Of a stretch of 64,000 nt of DNA, positions 30,417 to 39,593 are shown one piece after another. Every line of letters starts with the position of its first letter. The stretch's first letter is position 1. The stretch comes from an uncultured Clostridia bacterium. GTDB taxonomy: Bacteria > Bacillota > Clostridia > Oscillospirales > Acutalibacteraceae. The position numbers and the translations under genes are program-made. The DNA lies in NCBI GenBank assembly GCA_945876745.1, contig CAMCPL010000001.1, positions 408,706-472,705 on the forward strand. Direction: 5' to 3'. A model generated the notes under the pieces. That model searched no databases and was not told the origin of the DNA. It was given only the letters and a program-made list of their open reading frames with translations.

Positions 30417-31589
30417 TTAAATTCTTGCAACGCCGTCTTTGCGAGCTGCGTCGGAAACTGCCTTTGCAACCGTGTCCTTTATACGCTCATCAAAGGCGTA
30501 GGGGAGAATGTAGTCGCAGCTTAGCTTGTCCTCGTCAACGAGAGAAGCTATCGCATAAGCGGCGGCAATTTTCATATTCTCGGTTATTGCGCTTGCCCTG
30601 ACATCGAGAGTGCCTCGGAAAATACCGGGGAATGCAACGACGTTGTTGATTTGATTCGGAAAGTCCGAACGGCCTGTACCGACGATTTTTGCTCCTGCCG
30701 CCTTTGCTTCGTCGGGCATAATTTCGGGAGTCGGATTAGCCATAGCAAGAACTATCGGATCCTTGTGCATAGTCTTAATCATTTCCTGCGTGAGAACACC
30801 GGGTGCAGAAACGCCGATAAAAATGTCGGTACCGACAATAGCCTGCTTAAGTCCGCCCTTTGTCATACCGCGGTTTGTGAGCCTTGCAATTTCCTGCTTT
30901 GCATCGTTGAGCTTTTCTCTGCCCTCGTAGATTGCGCCTGTTCTGTCGCATAGGATAACGTCCTTTAAGCCCAAGGTCATCAAAAGCTTTGCGATAGCCG
31001 TTCCTGCCGCGCCTGCGCCGTTAATTACCGCCTTGCATTGCGACAAATCCTTGCCGATAATCTTTGTTGCATTGATGAGTGCGGCACTTACAACAACTGC
31101 CGTTCCGTGCTGGTCGTCGTGAAAAATCGGAATATCGCACTTTTCAATCAGCTTTCGTTCAATTTCAAAGCATCTCGGCGCCGAAATGTCCTCAAGATTA
31201 ATTCCACCGAACGAGCCTGAAATGTTGTAGACCGTTTCAACAAATTCGTCAACATCCTTTGTTTTTACGCAAAGCGGAAAGGCGTCAACGTCCCCGAATT
31301 CCTTGAACAAAACGCATTTGCCCTCCATAACCGGCATACCTGCTTCGGGTCCTATGTCGCCCAAGCCTAAAACTGCGCTTCCGTCCGTGATTACGGCAAC
31401 TAAATTGTTTCTCCTTGTCAGCTCATAGGATTTGTTAATATCCTTCTGAATTTCAAGGCATGGCTCGGCAACTCCGGGAGTATATGCAAGCGACAGAGCC
31501 TTGCTGTCGTTTACCTTTGCCTTTGCAACGACTTCGATTTTTCCGTTCCATTCGTAATGCTTTTGAAGCGATTCCTCTCTGATATTCAT
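30417..31589 (-). CDS. NAD(P)-dependent malic enzyme
   Basis: A 390-residue malic enzyme. LAYTPGVAEPCLEI near residue 35, the metal/substrate region GINLEDISAPRCFEIE and IPIFHDDQHGTAVV, then a Rossmann GAGAAGTAIAKLL and AMANPTPEIMPDEA. It decarboxylates malate to pyruvate. Length fits the short bacterial MaeB form without a phosphotransacetylase extension. The ATG at 31589 follows GGAAAGGA; an in-frame extension to 31766 runs through the preceding gene's terminator and is rejected. It follows an LDH2-type malate/lactate dehydrogenase gene, also on minus. Confidence 0.95.
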   Translation of the reverse strand: MNIREESLQKHYEWNGKIEVVAKAKVNDSKALSLAYTPGVAEPCLEIQKDINKSYELTRRNNLVAVITDGSAVLGLGDIGPEAGMPVMEGKCVLFKEFGDVDAFPLCVKTKDVDEFVETVYNISGSFGGINLEDISAPRCFEIERKLIEKCDIPIFHDDQHGTAVVVSAALINATKIIGKDLSQCKAVINGAGAAGTAIAKLLMTLGLKDVILCDRTGAIYEGREKLNDAKQEIARLTNRGMTKGGLKQAIVGTDIFIGVSAPGVLTQEMIKTMHKDPIVLAMANPTPEIMPDEAKAAGAKIVGTGRSDFPNQINNVVAFPGIFRGTLDVRASAITENMKIAAAYAIASLVDEDKLSCDYILPYAFDERIKDTVAKAVSDAARKDGVARI

Positions 31590-31607
31590 ATTGTGTTCCT
31601 TTCCGGT

Positions 31608-31637
31608 ATAATAACAATACCGCATTAATTGTGAATT
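31608..31637 (-). promoter_or_regulatory. Probable promoter of the malic enzyme gene
   Basis: Minus strand TTCACA followed after about 16 nt by TATTAT (31608-31613), just ahead of the SD. Confidence 0.5.
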
Positions 31638-31655
31638 AAATAACAAAAATATAAA

Positions 31656-31689
31656 AGCTTGCCCTCGGACAGTTGCCCAAGGGCAAGCT
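31656..31689 (-). terminator. Terminator of the LDH2-type dehydrogenase gene
   Basis: AGCTTGCCCT (31656-31665) pairs perfectly with AGGGCAAGCT (31680-31689); the minus-strand transcript continues into TTTATATTTTT. Confidence 0.88.
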
Positions 31690-31713
31690 GCCCTGAAAAA
31701 TTTTTCGTTTGTA

Positions 31714-32877
31714 TTATTTTCTCTCGATGTGAGAAGTAATCTTTTCGTCCTTTTCGTAAGGCACATAATTATCTTCCCAAGGGAATGTGTAGCTAAGACC
31801 GAGCTTGTCCCTAACCTCGTTAATTTCCTTTTGAACAGCCTCGTTGATAGGAACGCCGGAATTTTCTCTTTCTTTCCATACGAGGTATTCCTTTTCGCCG
31901 GCGGTGTAAATTCTCTCCTGTCCGGGAGCCTTTTTAGAAGCTCTTACCTCGCGGAGAATTTCGCCTGTCTTCTTTCTTGTTTCCTCTTCGCCTACAAATT
32001 TCGAGGTGTCGATTGCGAGGAAGAAATGACCGAGATGATAAGGAACGAGGTTTCCGTTTTCGTCCTTGCCGTTGAGCGCCTTACCGTAGTTTCCGTCTTG
32101 CAAAACTGCCGAAAGAAGCTCGATAATCATAGCGTAGCCATAGCCTTTATAGCCGCCGAGCTCTTCGCCGATACCGCCCAGGGCAGTAAGTGCGGCAGTA
32201 CCCTGACGAATACGCTTTAGTGCTTCGCCTGCGTCGCCCTCAACGCTTTCGCCGTCAAGACCGATTACAGTGCCCGGATGAATGCTTTCGCCGATTCTTT
32301 CGTAATATTCAATCTTTCCGTTTTGTGTGATAGATGTTGCACAGTCGAGAACGAAATCAAACGCTTCGTCCGACGGAATACCCATAGTCAGCGGGTTTGT
32401 TCCGAACATACCCTCAACGCCGAAGGTCGGCGCAACTGACGGTCTTGCATTTGTACCGGTAAAGCCGATACAGCCCTGCTCGGTAGCCTGTGTTGCATAG
32501 TAGCCTGCAATACCGTAGTGACAAGAATTGCGAACTGCAACCATACCCAAGCCGTATTGCTTTGCTTTGTCGATTGCCATTTGCATTGCCTTGTAGCCGA
32601 TTACCTGACCCATTCCGTCGTGACCGTCAACAACTGCGGTGCAGGGAGTCTCTTTAACTATTTCAAAATTTGTAACAGGGTTTTGAATACCTGCGACAAT
32701 TCTGTCGATATAAATCGGCTTGAATCTGTTACAGCCGTGGCTTTCGATTCCTCTTTTATCGGATTCCAAAAGCACGTCGGTGCAAATTTCAGCGTCTTTT
32801 CTCGGAACTCCGTAGCCGACAAATGCATCTGTGATGAAGTCGGTAATCAGATTCCAAGGACATACAACCTTTCCCAT
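31714..32877 (-). CDS. Malate/L-lactate dehydrogenase of the LDH2 (YlbC) family
   Basis: A 387-residue NAD(P)-dependent oxidoreductase of the LDH2/MDG2 fold. Signatures: SDKRGIESHGCNRF near residue 50, VVDGHDGMGQVIGYKAM, VRNSCHYGIAGYYA with the catalytic His, and MFGTNPLTMGIPSDE. The late GGYKGYGYAMIIELLSAVL is also conserved. Family substrates include malate, lactate, ureidoglycolate and sulfolactate; next to malic enzyme, malate is likely. The SD GGAGATAT lies before the ATG. Confidence 0.92.
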   Translation of the reverse strand: MGKVVCPWNLITDFITDAFVGYGVPRKDAEICTDVLLESDKRGIESHGCNRFKPIYIDRIVAGIQNPVTNFEIVKETPCTAVVDGHDGMGQVIGYKAMQMAIDKAKQYGLGMVAVRNSCHYGIAGYYATQATEQGCIGFTGTNARPSVAPTFGVEGMFGTNPLTMGIPSDEAFDFVLDCATSITQNGKIEYYERIGESIHPGTVIGLDGESVEGDAGEALKRIRQGTAALTALGGIGEELGGYKGYGYAMIIELLSAVLQDGNYGKALNGKDENGNLVPYHLGHFFLAIDTSKFVGEEETRKKTGEILREVRASKKAPGQERIYTAGEKEYLVWKERENSGVPINEAVQKEINEVRDKLGLSYTFPWEDNYVPYEKDEKITSHIERK

Positions 32878-32976
32878 ATTATATATCTCCTTTATTGTTT
32901 ATTCTTGTATCTTTATTATACCACTAAATGCGGTTTATTCAACATAATTTCAAAAATATATGTTTATGTTATATTA

Positions 32977-34479
32977 TTATCTTTCCCAGTTTCTGCTTCG
33001 TTCAACTGCACGCTTCCAGTCAGCGTATTTTTTGTTCCTAACATCAATCGGCATTGACGGAACAAAGATTTTGTCGACCTCACGGTTAGCCTCAATTTCA
33101 GCCGTATCCTTCCAAACGCCTGTTGCAAGTCCTGCAAGATATGCCGCACCGAGTGCCGTTGCCTCTCTGTTCTTCGGTCTGTTAACATTGCAGCCTGTCA
33201 TATCTGCCTGAATTTGCATCATAATATCCGAAATGCTTGCACCGCCGTCAACTCTCAAATCCTTAAGTTTAATTGAGCTGTCGTTCATCATAGCTTCAAG
33301 CAGGTCGGTCATTTGGTATGTAATACATTCCAAAACCGCACGGCAGATATGCTTTTTGTTGATAGAACGGGTGAGACCTACCATAATTCCTCTTGCATAC
33401 ATATCCCAATACGGTGCGCCGAGACCTGTGAAGGCAGGAACGAGATACAGTCCGTTGCTGTCCTCAACCTGCATTGCAAGCTCGTCACATTCAGCCGCAG
33501 TGCTGATAAGCTCCAAATCGTCACGAAGCCATTTTATTACTGAGCCTGCATTAAAAGCGGAGCCCTCAAGGTCGTAAATAATCTTTCCGTCAAGTCCCCA
33601 CGCAATACCTGTAAGCAGGTTTGAACGGCTGTTGATACGCTTTTCGCCGGTGTTCATAAGCAGGAAGCAGCCTGTGCCGTAGGTGTTCTTTGCCTGACCT
33701 ACCTCAAAGCAGCCTTGTCCGAATAATGCGCCCGGTTGGTCACCGATTGCGCCTGCAATAGGCACGCCCTCGATTTCCTCAAGACCTGTAATTTTTGCTA
33801 AATTTCCGTAAACACAGCTTGACGGCTTAACCTCAGGCAGTATCGACATCGGAATATTGAGCTTTTCGCACAGGTATTCGTCCCAGCACAATTTGTCAAT
33901 ATCAAAAAGCATTGTACGGCAGGCGTTGGAATAGTCTGTTACGTGAGCCTTGCCGCCTGTTAAGCTCCATATGAGCCACGTGTCGACGGTTCCGAAGAGA
34001 ACCTCACCACGCTCTGCCTTTTCTCTTGCACCCTCTACGTTGTCGAGTATCCATTTAATTTTTGTTGCGCTGAAATATGCGTCGATTAAAAGACCTGTTG
34101 TGTCTTTGATGTAATCGCCCAAGCCCTGCGCCTTGAGCTCCTCGCAGTATTCGGCAGTCCGTCTGCATTGCCAAACTATTGCATTATAAAGCGGCTTTCC
34201 CGTTTCCTTATCCCAGAGAATTGTGGTTTCTCTCTGATTTGTAATTCCGATACCTGCAATATCCTTTGGATTAATGTTAGACGAACGAAGCGCAGTAATC
34301 ATAGAGCTTACAACGGTGAACAATATTTCGTTTGGGTCGTGCTCAACCCATCCGTTTTGCGGATAATATTGGTTGAACTCCTGTTGTCCCTTTGAAATGA
34401 TTTTACCTTTTTTGTTAAAAATAACGGCGCGGGAGCTTGTCGTTCCCTGATCAAGTGCCATAACATATTTTTCGCTCAT
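32977..34479 (-). CDS. glpK: Glycerol kinase
   Basis: A 500-residue FGGY kinase starting [73 protein letters not shown] and the C-terminal [17 protein letters not shown] are all glycerol kinase signatures. It phosphorylates glycerol to glycerol-3-phosphate. The ATG at 34479 follows AAAGGGGAT, preferred over 34497. No glpF or glpD is adjacent. The promoter region upstream holds an 8-bp tandem repeat. Confidence 0.96.
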   Translation of the reverse strand: MSEKYVMALDQGTTSSRAVIFNKKGKIISKGQQEFNQYYPQNGWVEHDPNEILFTVVSSMITALRSSNINPKDIAGIGITNQRETTILWDKETGKPLYNAIVWQCRRTAEYCEELKAQGLGDYIKDTTGLLIDAYFSATKIKWILDNVEGAREKAERGEVLFGTVDTWLIWSLTGGKAHVTDYSNACRTMLFDIDKLCWDEYLCEKLNIPMSILPEVKPSSCVYGNLAKITGLEEIEGVPIAGAIGDQPGALFGQGCFEVGQAKNTYGTGCFLLMNTGEKRINSRSNLLTGIAWGLDGKIIYDLEGSAFNAGSVIKWLRDDLELISTAAECDELAMQVEDSNGLYLVPAFTGLGAPYWDMYARGIMVGLTRSINKKHICRAVLECITYQMTDLLEAMMNDSSIKLKDLRVDGGASISDIMMQIQADMTGCNVNRPKNREATALGAAYLAGLATGVWKDTAEIEANREVDKIFVPSMPIDVRNKKYADWKRAVERSRNWER

Positions 34480-34503
34480 ATTTATCCCCTTTATCATTAG
34501 CGT

Positions 34504-34554
34504 ATTATATATTACTATATTACTATATTACTATATATCTGTTCCCCGTGTCAA
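34504..34554 (-). promoter_or_regulatory. glpK promoter region with three 8-bp tandem repeats
   Basis: Minus strand: TTGACA (34549-34554), then ATTACTAT three times on plus (34511-34534), then TATAAT (34504-34509). The full TTGACA to TATAAT distance is 39 nt, far too long with three units; closer -10-like TAATAT matches lie inside the repeat. Unit number would set the -35/-10 register. Confidence 0.55.
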
Positions 34555-34608
34555 CAAACTAAACTAACGAAAATAACTCTTGTATTTTGGTGATTTTAAC
34601 AACAAAAA

Positions 34609-34635
34609 GGGAAGCCGAATACAAAATGGCTTCCC
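34609..34635 (-). terminator. Terminator of acpP
   Basis: GGGAAGCC (34609-34616) pairs with GGCTTCCC (34628-34635); the minus strand continues into T5. Confidence 0.9.
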
Positions 34636-34664
34636 AAAAGATTTCAGTATTGTTAATAACGGCT

Positions 34665-34898
34665 TCAGTCGGTAATATTTGACTCTATAAAGCCAACAAT
34701 ATCCTCAACTGTTTTCATACTTTCGATAACGCTGTCGGGAACCTCAATGCCGTATTGGTCTTCAAGGCTCATAACAATATCAATAGCGTCAAGCGAATCT
34801 GCACCGAGGTCGCTTGCCAAATTAGAGGTAAGCTCTATTGTTTCCGGATCCAAATCAAGCTGCTGTGCCAAAATATCCTTAATCTCTTCAAAAATCAT
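34665..34898 (-). CDS. acpP: Acyl carrier protein
   Basis: A 77-residue acidic four-helix protein with the phosphopantetheine site in DLGADSLDAIDIVMSLED (the Ser of DSL). ACP carries acyl chains in fatty acid synthesis. The SD AAGGAG lies upstream of ATG. It is a monocistronic gene here, away from fab genes, so it could be a second ACP serving another acyl pathway; the sequence is of the ordinary type II FAS form. Confidence 0.95.
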   Translation of the reverse strand: MIFEEIKDILAQQLDLDPETIELTSNLASDLGADSLDAIDIVMSLEDQYGIEVPDSVIESMKTVEDIVGFIESNITD

Positions 34899-35025
34899 AT
34901 TCCTATGCTCCTTAAAAAATGTTGTTAATTTTGATGATATGTGTTATTATCATATTAGTAACTTTTTATGCATTTGTCAATAATTTTATTGAATAAAATG
35001 CTCATCAAATTTCAGAGGTGAAAAA

Positions 35026-35883
35026 ATGCAGTTAAAAGAAACAAAAAGATTTGTATACGGACTTTGCGGATATCCTCTCGGTCACTCTATGAGTCCGGTC
35101 ATTCACAGGGAGCTGTTCAAAATAAGCGGCTTTGACGCTTCCTATGCTCTTTACGAAACGCCGAGCGAAGCTCTCGGTGAGGAGTTTAAGGAAACATTGA
35201 GCGCTCTTCGGGGCTTTAATGTTACTATTCCGCACAAAATTAATATTATCGAATATTTGGACGAGCTGTCACCGAGGGCTGAGCTTTTCGGTGCCGTGAA
35301 TACGGTTGACGTCAGAGAGGATAAGATTGTCGGCTATAATACGGATTGTACGGGCTTTTTAAGTGCGCTGAAAATGGCTGATATTGAGCTTGGCGGAAAT
35401 GTCCTCTTGCTCGGCTGCGGCGGTGTTGCAAGAATGATTGCGTTTGAAAGCCTGCTTGCAAACGCCCGTCTCACCGTTGCGGTAAGAAAGGAAGATATCA
35501 ACGCCGCCGAGGAGCTCAAAAAAGAAATATTTGCAAAGCTGAATAAATCCTGCGATATTATTCTTCTTGACGAGGCAGGGGAGGGCTACGATTTGGTTAT
35601 CAACGCAACACCTGTCGGAATGTATCCGAAGGTTGACGCCTGTCCTGTTGAAGAAAGGGTTGTTGCAAGCGCAGGTGCGGCGTTTGACGTTATCTATAAT
35701 CCTGAGGAAACAGTGTTCATTAAGTATGCAAAAAATGCAGGAATAAAGTATTCAGGTGGTCTTTCTATGCTCGTATGGCAAGCGGCGGTTGCCCAGGAGA
35801 TATGGAACGGCGTGAAGTTTACAAACGACGACATTGAGCGCGTAATCGAGATAACTCAAAAGGAGCTTGAAAAGAATGGATAA
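35026..35883 (+). CDS. aroE: Shikimate 5-dehydrogenase
   Basis: A 285-residue NADP-dependent enzyme of aromatic amino acid synthesis. GYPLGHSMSPVIHRELF near residue 15 is the shikimate-binding start, FNVTIPHKINIIEYLDEL contains the catalytic Lys, NTDCTGFL the Asp, and LLLGCGGVARMIAFE the dinucleotide loop. INATPVGMYP and GGLSMLVWQAAVAQEIWNG complete the family pattern. SD AGAGGTG before ATG. It overlaps aroK by 8 nt, giving consecutive shikimate pathway steps in one operon. Confidence 0.96.
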   Translation: MQLKETKRFVYGLCGYPLGHSMSPVIHRELFKISGFDASYALYETPSEALGEEFKETLSALRGFNVTIPHKINIIEYLDELSPRAELFGAVNTVDVREDKIVGYNTDCTGFLSALKMADIELGGNVLLLGCGGVARMIAFESLLANARLTVAVRKEDINAAEELKKEIFAKLNKSCDIILLDEAGEGYDLVINATPVGMYPKVDACPVEERVVASAGAAFDVIYNPEETVFIKYAKNAGIKYSGGLSMLVWQAAVAQEIWNGVKFTNDDIERVIEITQKELEKNG

Positions 35884-36367
35884 TATTGTACTTTGCGGCT
35901 TTATGGGAAGCGGAAAAACAGTAGTAGGCAGGGAGCTTGCGAAAATTCTCGGAGTGAAATTTGTCGATACAGACGAGCTTATAGAAAAGGAGCAGGGCGT
36001 TGCGATAAAGGCGATTTTTGCAACTCACGGCGAGGATTATTTCAGAGATTTGGAATATGAAATGTGCAAAAAGGTTGCCGAGATGAACGGCGTTGTTGTT
36101 TCGACAGGCGGCGGCGCAATGACCTTTGAACGCAATGTTGAGGCAATCAAGAACGGCTCAAGGGTTGTATTTTTAGACGCCTCGTTTGACGTGATATGCC
36201 ACAGAATCGGAAACAGCACGAGTCGTCCGCTTTTTAATGACAGGGAAAAGGCGAGAGCGCTGTATGACGAGCGCAAGGATAAGTATTTGAAAGCGGCTGA
36301 CATTGTTATCGACGGCGATATGAGCGCACGCAAAACTGCGCTTGAAATTGCCGGAATGTTCAGATAA
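35876..36367 (+). CDS. aroK: Shikimate kinase
   Basis: A 163-residue P-loop kinase: GFMGSGKTVVGRELA (Walker A), FVDTDELIEKEQG (shikimate-binding DxD), STGGGAMTFERN and the LID region NSTSRPLFN. It phosphorylates shikimate after AroE. The ATG at 35876 with AAGGAG 11 nt upstream is preferred over TTG 35867. It is the last gene of aroE-aroK. Confidence 0.95.
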   Translation: MDNIVLCGFMGSGKTVVGRELAKILGVKFVDTDELIEKEQGVAIKAIFATHGEDYFRDLEYEMCKKVAEMNGVVVSTGGGAMTFERNVEAIKNGSRVVFLDASFDVICHRIGNSTSRPLFNDREKARALYDERKDKYLKAADIVIDGDMSARKTALEIAGMFR

Positions 36368-36398
36368 ATCGTAAAATTTCGACAGATTAATAAATATT

Positions 36399-36426
36399 AA
36401 AAGGGTTACAAAATAGTAACCCTTTT
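36399..36426 (+). terminator. Terminator of aroE-aroK
   Basis: AAAAGGGTTAC (36399-36409) pairs with GTAACCCTTTT (36416-36426). Confidence 0.9.
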
Positions 36427-36435
36427 ACGAAATTG

Positions 36436-36464
36436 TTGAAATATTGTATTTCTTGTGATATAAT
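36436..36464 (+). promoter_or_regulatory. Promoter of the ABC-2 permease gene
   Basis: TTGAAA (36436-36441) and TATAAT (36459-36464) with a 17-nt spacer. Confidence 0.82.
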
Positions 36465-36532
36465 GGCACAGACTTGAGTAGGCAAAATTTGCGTGCCTAA
36501 AAGTTACAATATCAAACCGAGGTGGTTTCTTT

Positions 36533-37390
36533 ATGAGTAAGGACTCGGCAAAAAAGTTAATTGACCACGATGTCGAAATGTTCAAAAAATATAAGGATTT
36601 ACTTATGGAGCTTACACGAAAGAATGTTAAGCTCAAGTATCGAAGCTCGTGGTTGGGAATATTTTGGAGCTTTTTGCAGCCTTTGCTTAATATGATAGTG
36701 CTGTCCGTTGTTTTCGGCGCATTGTTCGGTAAAAGCAACAAGGAGGTCATTTGCTTTCCTGTTTATCTTTTTACAGGTAGGTTGATTTATGATTTCTTTA
36801 ACACAGCTACAAAGCAGTCTATGATTTCGTTTAGGCGAAATGCGGCGATAATTAAAAAGGTTTATGTTCCAAAATATATGTATCCGCTTTCGTCGATTTT
36901 CTCAACCTTTGTAACCTTCGCAATAAGCATTGTATGTTACATTTGCGTGTGGATTTTCTTTAAGCTTACGGGATTTTCAGGCGGTGCAAATCTGACGGTA
37001 ACGTGGCGAATATTCCTCGTTTTCATTCCTATGCTTTATGTGCTGATTTTCTCGGTAGGCGTAGGATTGATACTGTCGGTTGTGTGCGTATTTTTCCGTG
37101 ACGTGGAATATATTTGGGACGTGTTTACAAGATTGTTGCTTTATATGGTTCCTGTTCTTTATCCGCTTTCAAGGATAACGACGCCGTGGATTGTTATGGT
37201 AATAAAGCTCAATCCGCTTTATACAATGATAGAATTGTTCAGGCAATGCGTTCTGTACGGCGACCTTGTGACGGCTCCCGTTCTTAGCTGGAAGCTCCTG
37301 CTTTATGCTTTTGCGTGCGCCGTAGGTACATTGATAGTCGGCATTTGGGTGTTCAACAAATATTCCGACAAAATTGTATATCATCTGTAA
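36533..37390 (+). CDS. ABC-2 type permease, polysaccharide/teichoic acid export type (Wzm/TagG-like)
   Basis: A 285-residue integral membrane protein. The N-terminus LLMELTRKNVKLKYRSSWLG followed by IFWSFLQPLLNMIVLSVVFG is the hallmark of Wzm/TagG permeases, followed by five further helices and KLNPLYTMIELFRQCVLYG near the end. Such permeases pair with a TagH/Wzt ATPase to export lipid-linked glycans. Here there is no ATPase gene on either side, and its own promoter and terminator make it a single-gene unit, so its ATPase must be elsewhere. Confidence 0.9.
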   Translation: MSKDSAKKLIDHDVEMFKKYKDLLMELTRKNVKLKYRSSWLGIFWSFLQPLLNMIVLSVVFGALFGKSNKEVICFPVYLFTGRLIYDFFNTATKQSMISFRRNAAIIKKVYVPKYMYPLSSIFSTFVTFAISIVCYICVWIFFKLTGFSGGANLTVTWRIFLVFIPMLYVLIFSVGVGLILSVVCVFFRDVEYIWDVFTRLLLYMVPVLYPLSRITTPWIVMVIKLNPLYTMIELFRQCVLYGDLVTAPVLSWKLLLYAFACAVGTLIVGIWVFNKYSDKIVYHL

Positions 37391-37402
37391 TATAAATAGA
37401 AG

Positions 37403-37428
37403 CGAGGCTCGGATTTTTCCGAGCCTCG
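37403..37428. terminator. Bidirectional terminator between convergent genes
   Basis: CGAGGCTCGG (37403-37412) pairs with CCGAGCCTCG (37419-37428) around ATTTTT. Confidence 0.9.
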
Positions 37429-37436
37429 TATGTTTT

Positions 37437-38609
37437 TTAGAATAATACATTAAGATATTTGAGCGTGTCAACGAGCTTTTCACGCTGCTTTTTTCTTTCC
37501 TCACGCCTTACCTTATCCGTATTTTTAATAAGAATTTCCGGCGCACCTGCAAAGATTTTCAAAAATCCTTTTTGCGTTTCCCTGTCAAGTGAACGCCAAG
37601 CCTCGGCACCGCCTTTAAGGGCAGGAATCGTATTGTTTTTGAAATCGAGAAGACCCTCCTGCTTCGTCTCAACAAGCAGCTTTTCAAGAACGGTGTTTAA
37701 CGTTTCCTGCTCCTCTTCGTTGAGCGAGGATACCAAATCCTGCAAAACAGCGTCGTTGAGCTTTCCCAGTCCTGTTAGGTCATCAACCCTTTTTAGCTTT
37801 CTTCCGTCGAACTGCCAGGATATAAGGTCGTGCTGTAAAGGACCTAAAATGCGGTCGCTTTTGATTACCTCGTAATCGTTGTCGTGCGACAGCATCATTC
37901 CGATAAATGAGGACTGCGGTACAAAATGCCTGTATTTCGGGAGCATTTCGGTATAGACCTCGCTTTCAAGATACGAATAATCCCAAAAGCCGGGGCCGTC
38001 GTTGTTGTATACGCACTCAATCCTGTCTCTGACCTCTTTTGAACAATACAGTGCGGCGTACTGTGCAATGAAGCCACCCTTTGAATGACCGCAGATTATG
38101 ATATTGCCGTCGAATTTTTCTGCAACCTTTTCGAGATATTCGATAGAAAGCCTGTTTGACGGAATACCCTTTTGAGTAAGAATGTCAAAATCCTCTTTCC
38201 AGCCTATGAGAGTATCGTCCGTTCCCTTGAATAAAACTACGATTTTTCCGTCGGGCAAAAGGAAGGTTGCCGCTTCAAACTGAACTGCCGGTTTTTCGCT
38301 GTATACTCTCGTGCAGGCAACGACCTTCATTTCCTGAAAACGCTTGTATTTGGACATTTCGACCATCTGCTCGCTTATGTTTTTGAGCAGAATAAGACCG
38401 ACAGGCTCGTGCTTTCTTCCTCTCATTTCAAAAATATCGTCGCACGCCTTTTGAAAATTGACAGGTTCGTCGTCGAAGCTGTCCGAAACAGCCTTTTCAA
38501 ACGGCATATAGTACATACCGCACATTGCGACGTTGTCTGCTTCTCCGAACGGCATATCGCAAAATGACCTGTCGCCGTATTCTTTTATGTAATCCATCAC
38601 ATTAGCCAT
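37437..38609 (-). CDS. DUF2974 / Mbeg1-like alpha/beta hydrolase
   Basis: A 390-residue protein starting MANVMDYIKEYGDRSFCDMPF, a start typical of DUF2974 proteins. It has FKGTDDTLIGWKEDFD and the lipase elbow IICGHSKGGFIAQYAAL with nucleophile Ser; the C-terminal third is helical and charged, ending KVRREERKKQREKLVDTLKY. The family is annotated as lipase-like of unknown substrate. No signal peptide. SD GAGGTAAA upstream of ATG. Located between cysK and the ABC-2 permease with no obvious functional link. Confidence 0.82.
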   Translation of the reverse strand: MANVMDYIKEYGDRSFCDMPFGEADNVAMCGMYYMPFEKAVSDSFDDEPVNFQKACDDIFEMRGRKHEPVGLILLKNISEQMVEMSKYKRFQEMKVVACTRVYSEKPAVQFEAATFLLPDGKIVVLFKGTDDTLIGWKEDFDILTQKGIPSNRLSIEYLEKVAEKFDGNIIICGHSKGGFIAQYAALYCSKEVRDRIECVYNNDGPGFWDYSYLESEVYTEMLPKYRHFVPQSSFIGMMLSHDNDYEVIKSDRILGPLQHDLISWQFDGRKLKRVDDLTGLGKLNDAVLQDLVSSLNEEEQETLNTVLEKLLVETKQEGLLDFKNNTIPALKGGAEAWRSLDRETQKGFLKIFAGAPEILIKNTDKVRREERKKQREKLVDTLKYLNVLF

Positions 38610-38634
38610 AGCTTTTACCTCTTATAAGGTTTTT

Positions 38635-39561
38635 TTAATCAAATAACGGAGTTGAAAAATATCTTTCGGCAGTATCGGGCAATACCGTAACAACAATTTT
38701 TCCCTTGCCTAATTTTTTTGCCAATTTTTTAGCGGCGGCAACATTAGTACCGCTGCTTATTCCGCACATCAAGCCCTCCAAACGAGCTAAATCCTTTGAA
38801 GTCTGTATAGCTTCCTCATCGGTTATAATACAAATATCCTCGTATATGCTTTGGTTGAGCACCTTTGGAATAACGCCGTCGCCGATACCCATTTGGTTAT
38901 GCGTTCCGATTGTGCCGCCTGCTAAAATTGCGGCGTTTTCAGGCTCAACCGCCCAAATTGTTATATCGGGATTTTGAGCCTTGAGCACCTCGCCGATGCC
39001 CGTTATCGTTCCGCCTGTTCCGATACCGGAGCAAAAGCCGTCGATTTTGTTTGCAACCTGCTCCAATATTTCAAGTCCCGTATGATGACGGTGTACCATA
39101 GGGTTTGCCGGATTTTCAAATTGCTGAGGAATAAACACTCTCGGATTTTCTTCTTTCATTCTTATTGCCGTTTGTGTACATTCCTCTATGCAGTCGCCGA
39201 TATTTCCTGCGTCGTGAATGAGAATAACCTTTGCACCGTAATGCTCAACAAGCAGTCTGCGCTCCTGCGATACGGAGTCGGGCATAATTATTACGGTTTC
39301 GTATCCTTTTACTGCACCCACAAGTGCAAGACCTATACCTTGATTGCCCGAAGTAGGCTCAACGATTATCGTATCCTTGTTGATTAGTCCCTTTGCCTCG
39401 GCGTCGCAAAGCATATTGTACGCCGTTCTTGTTTTTATTGAGCCGCCTACGTTAAGACCCTCGAATTTTACATAAATATCGGCGCTGTCCTCGTCAACCA
39501 TTCTGTTGAGCTTTACCATAGGAGTGTGACCGATGCACTCTAATATATTATTATATACCAT
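38635..39561 (-). CDS. cysK: Cysteine synthase (O-acetylserine sulfhydrylase) family protein
   Basis: A 308-residue PLP enzyme. The PLP lysine is in GGSIKTRTAYNM, the substrate loop is EPTSGNQGIGLAL, the phosphate loop is GIGTGGTITGIGEVL, and the C-terminus has MCGISSGTNVAAA. The Lys-Thr-Arg and Asn-Gln replacements of the classic KDR and SGNTG are, from memory, normal for clostridial CysK-like enzymes, although another beta-substitution reaction cannot be excluded. The promoter (39594-39622) overlaps a large dyad shared with the divergent gene. Confidence 0.88.
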   Translation of the reverse strand: MVYNNILECIGHTPMVKLNRMVDEDSADIYVKFEGLNVGGSIKTRTAYNMLCDAEAKGLINKDTIIVEPTSGNQGIGLALVGAVKGYETVIIMPDSVSQERRLLVEHYGAKVILIHDAGNIGDCIEECTQTAIRMKEENPRVFIPQQFENPANPMVHRHHTGLEILEQVANKIDGFCSGIGTGGTITGIGEVLKAQNPDITIWAVEPENAAILAGGTIGTHNQMGIGDGVIPKVLNQSIYEDICIITDEEAIQTSKDLARLEGLMCGISSGTNVAAAKKLAKKLGKGKIVVTVLPDTAERYFSTPLFD

Positions 39562-39593
39562 TATATAATGACCTCTCTGCTTTAATATATTTG

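Noticed and set aside
31590..31766. Extended malic enzyme N-terminus starting at 31766
   Set aside because: It would run through the terminator of the upstream gene; ATG 31589 has a good SD and matches the family start.
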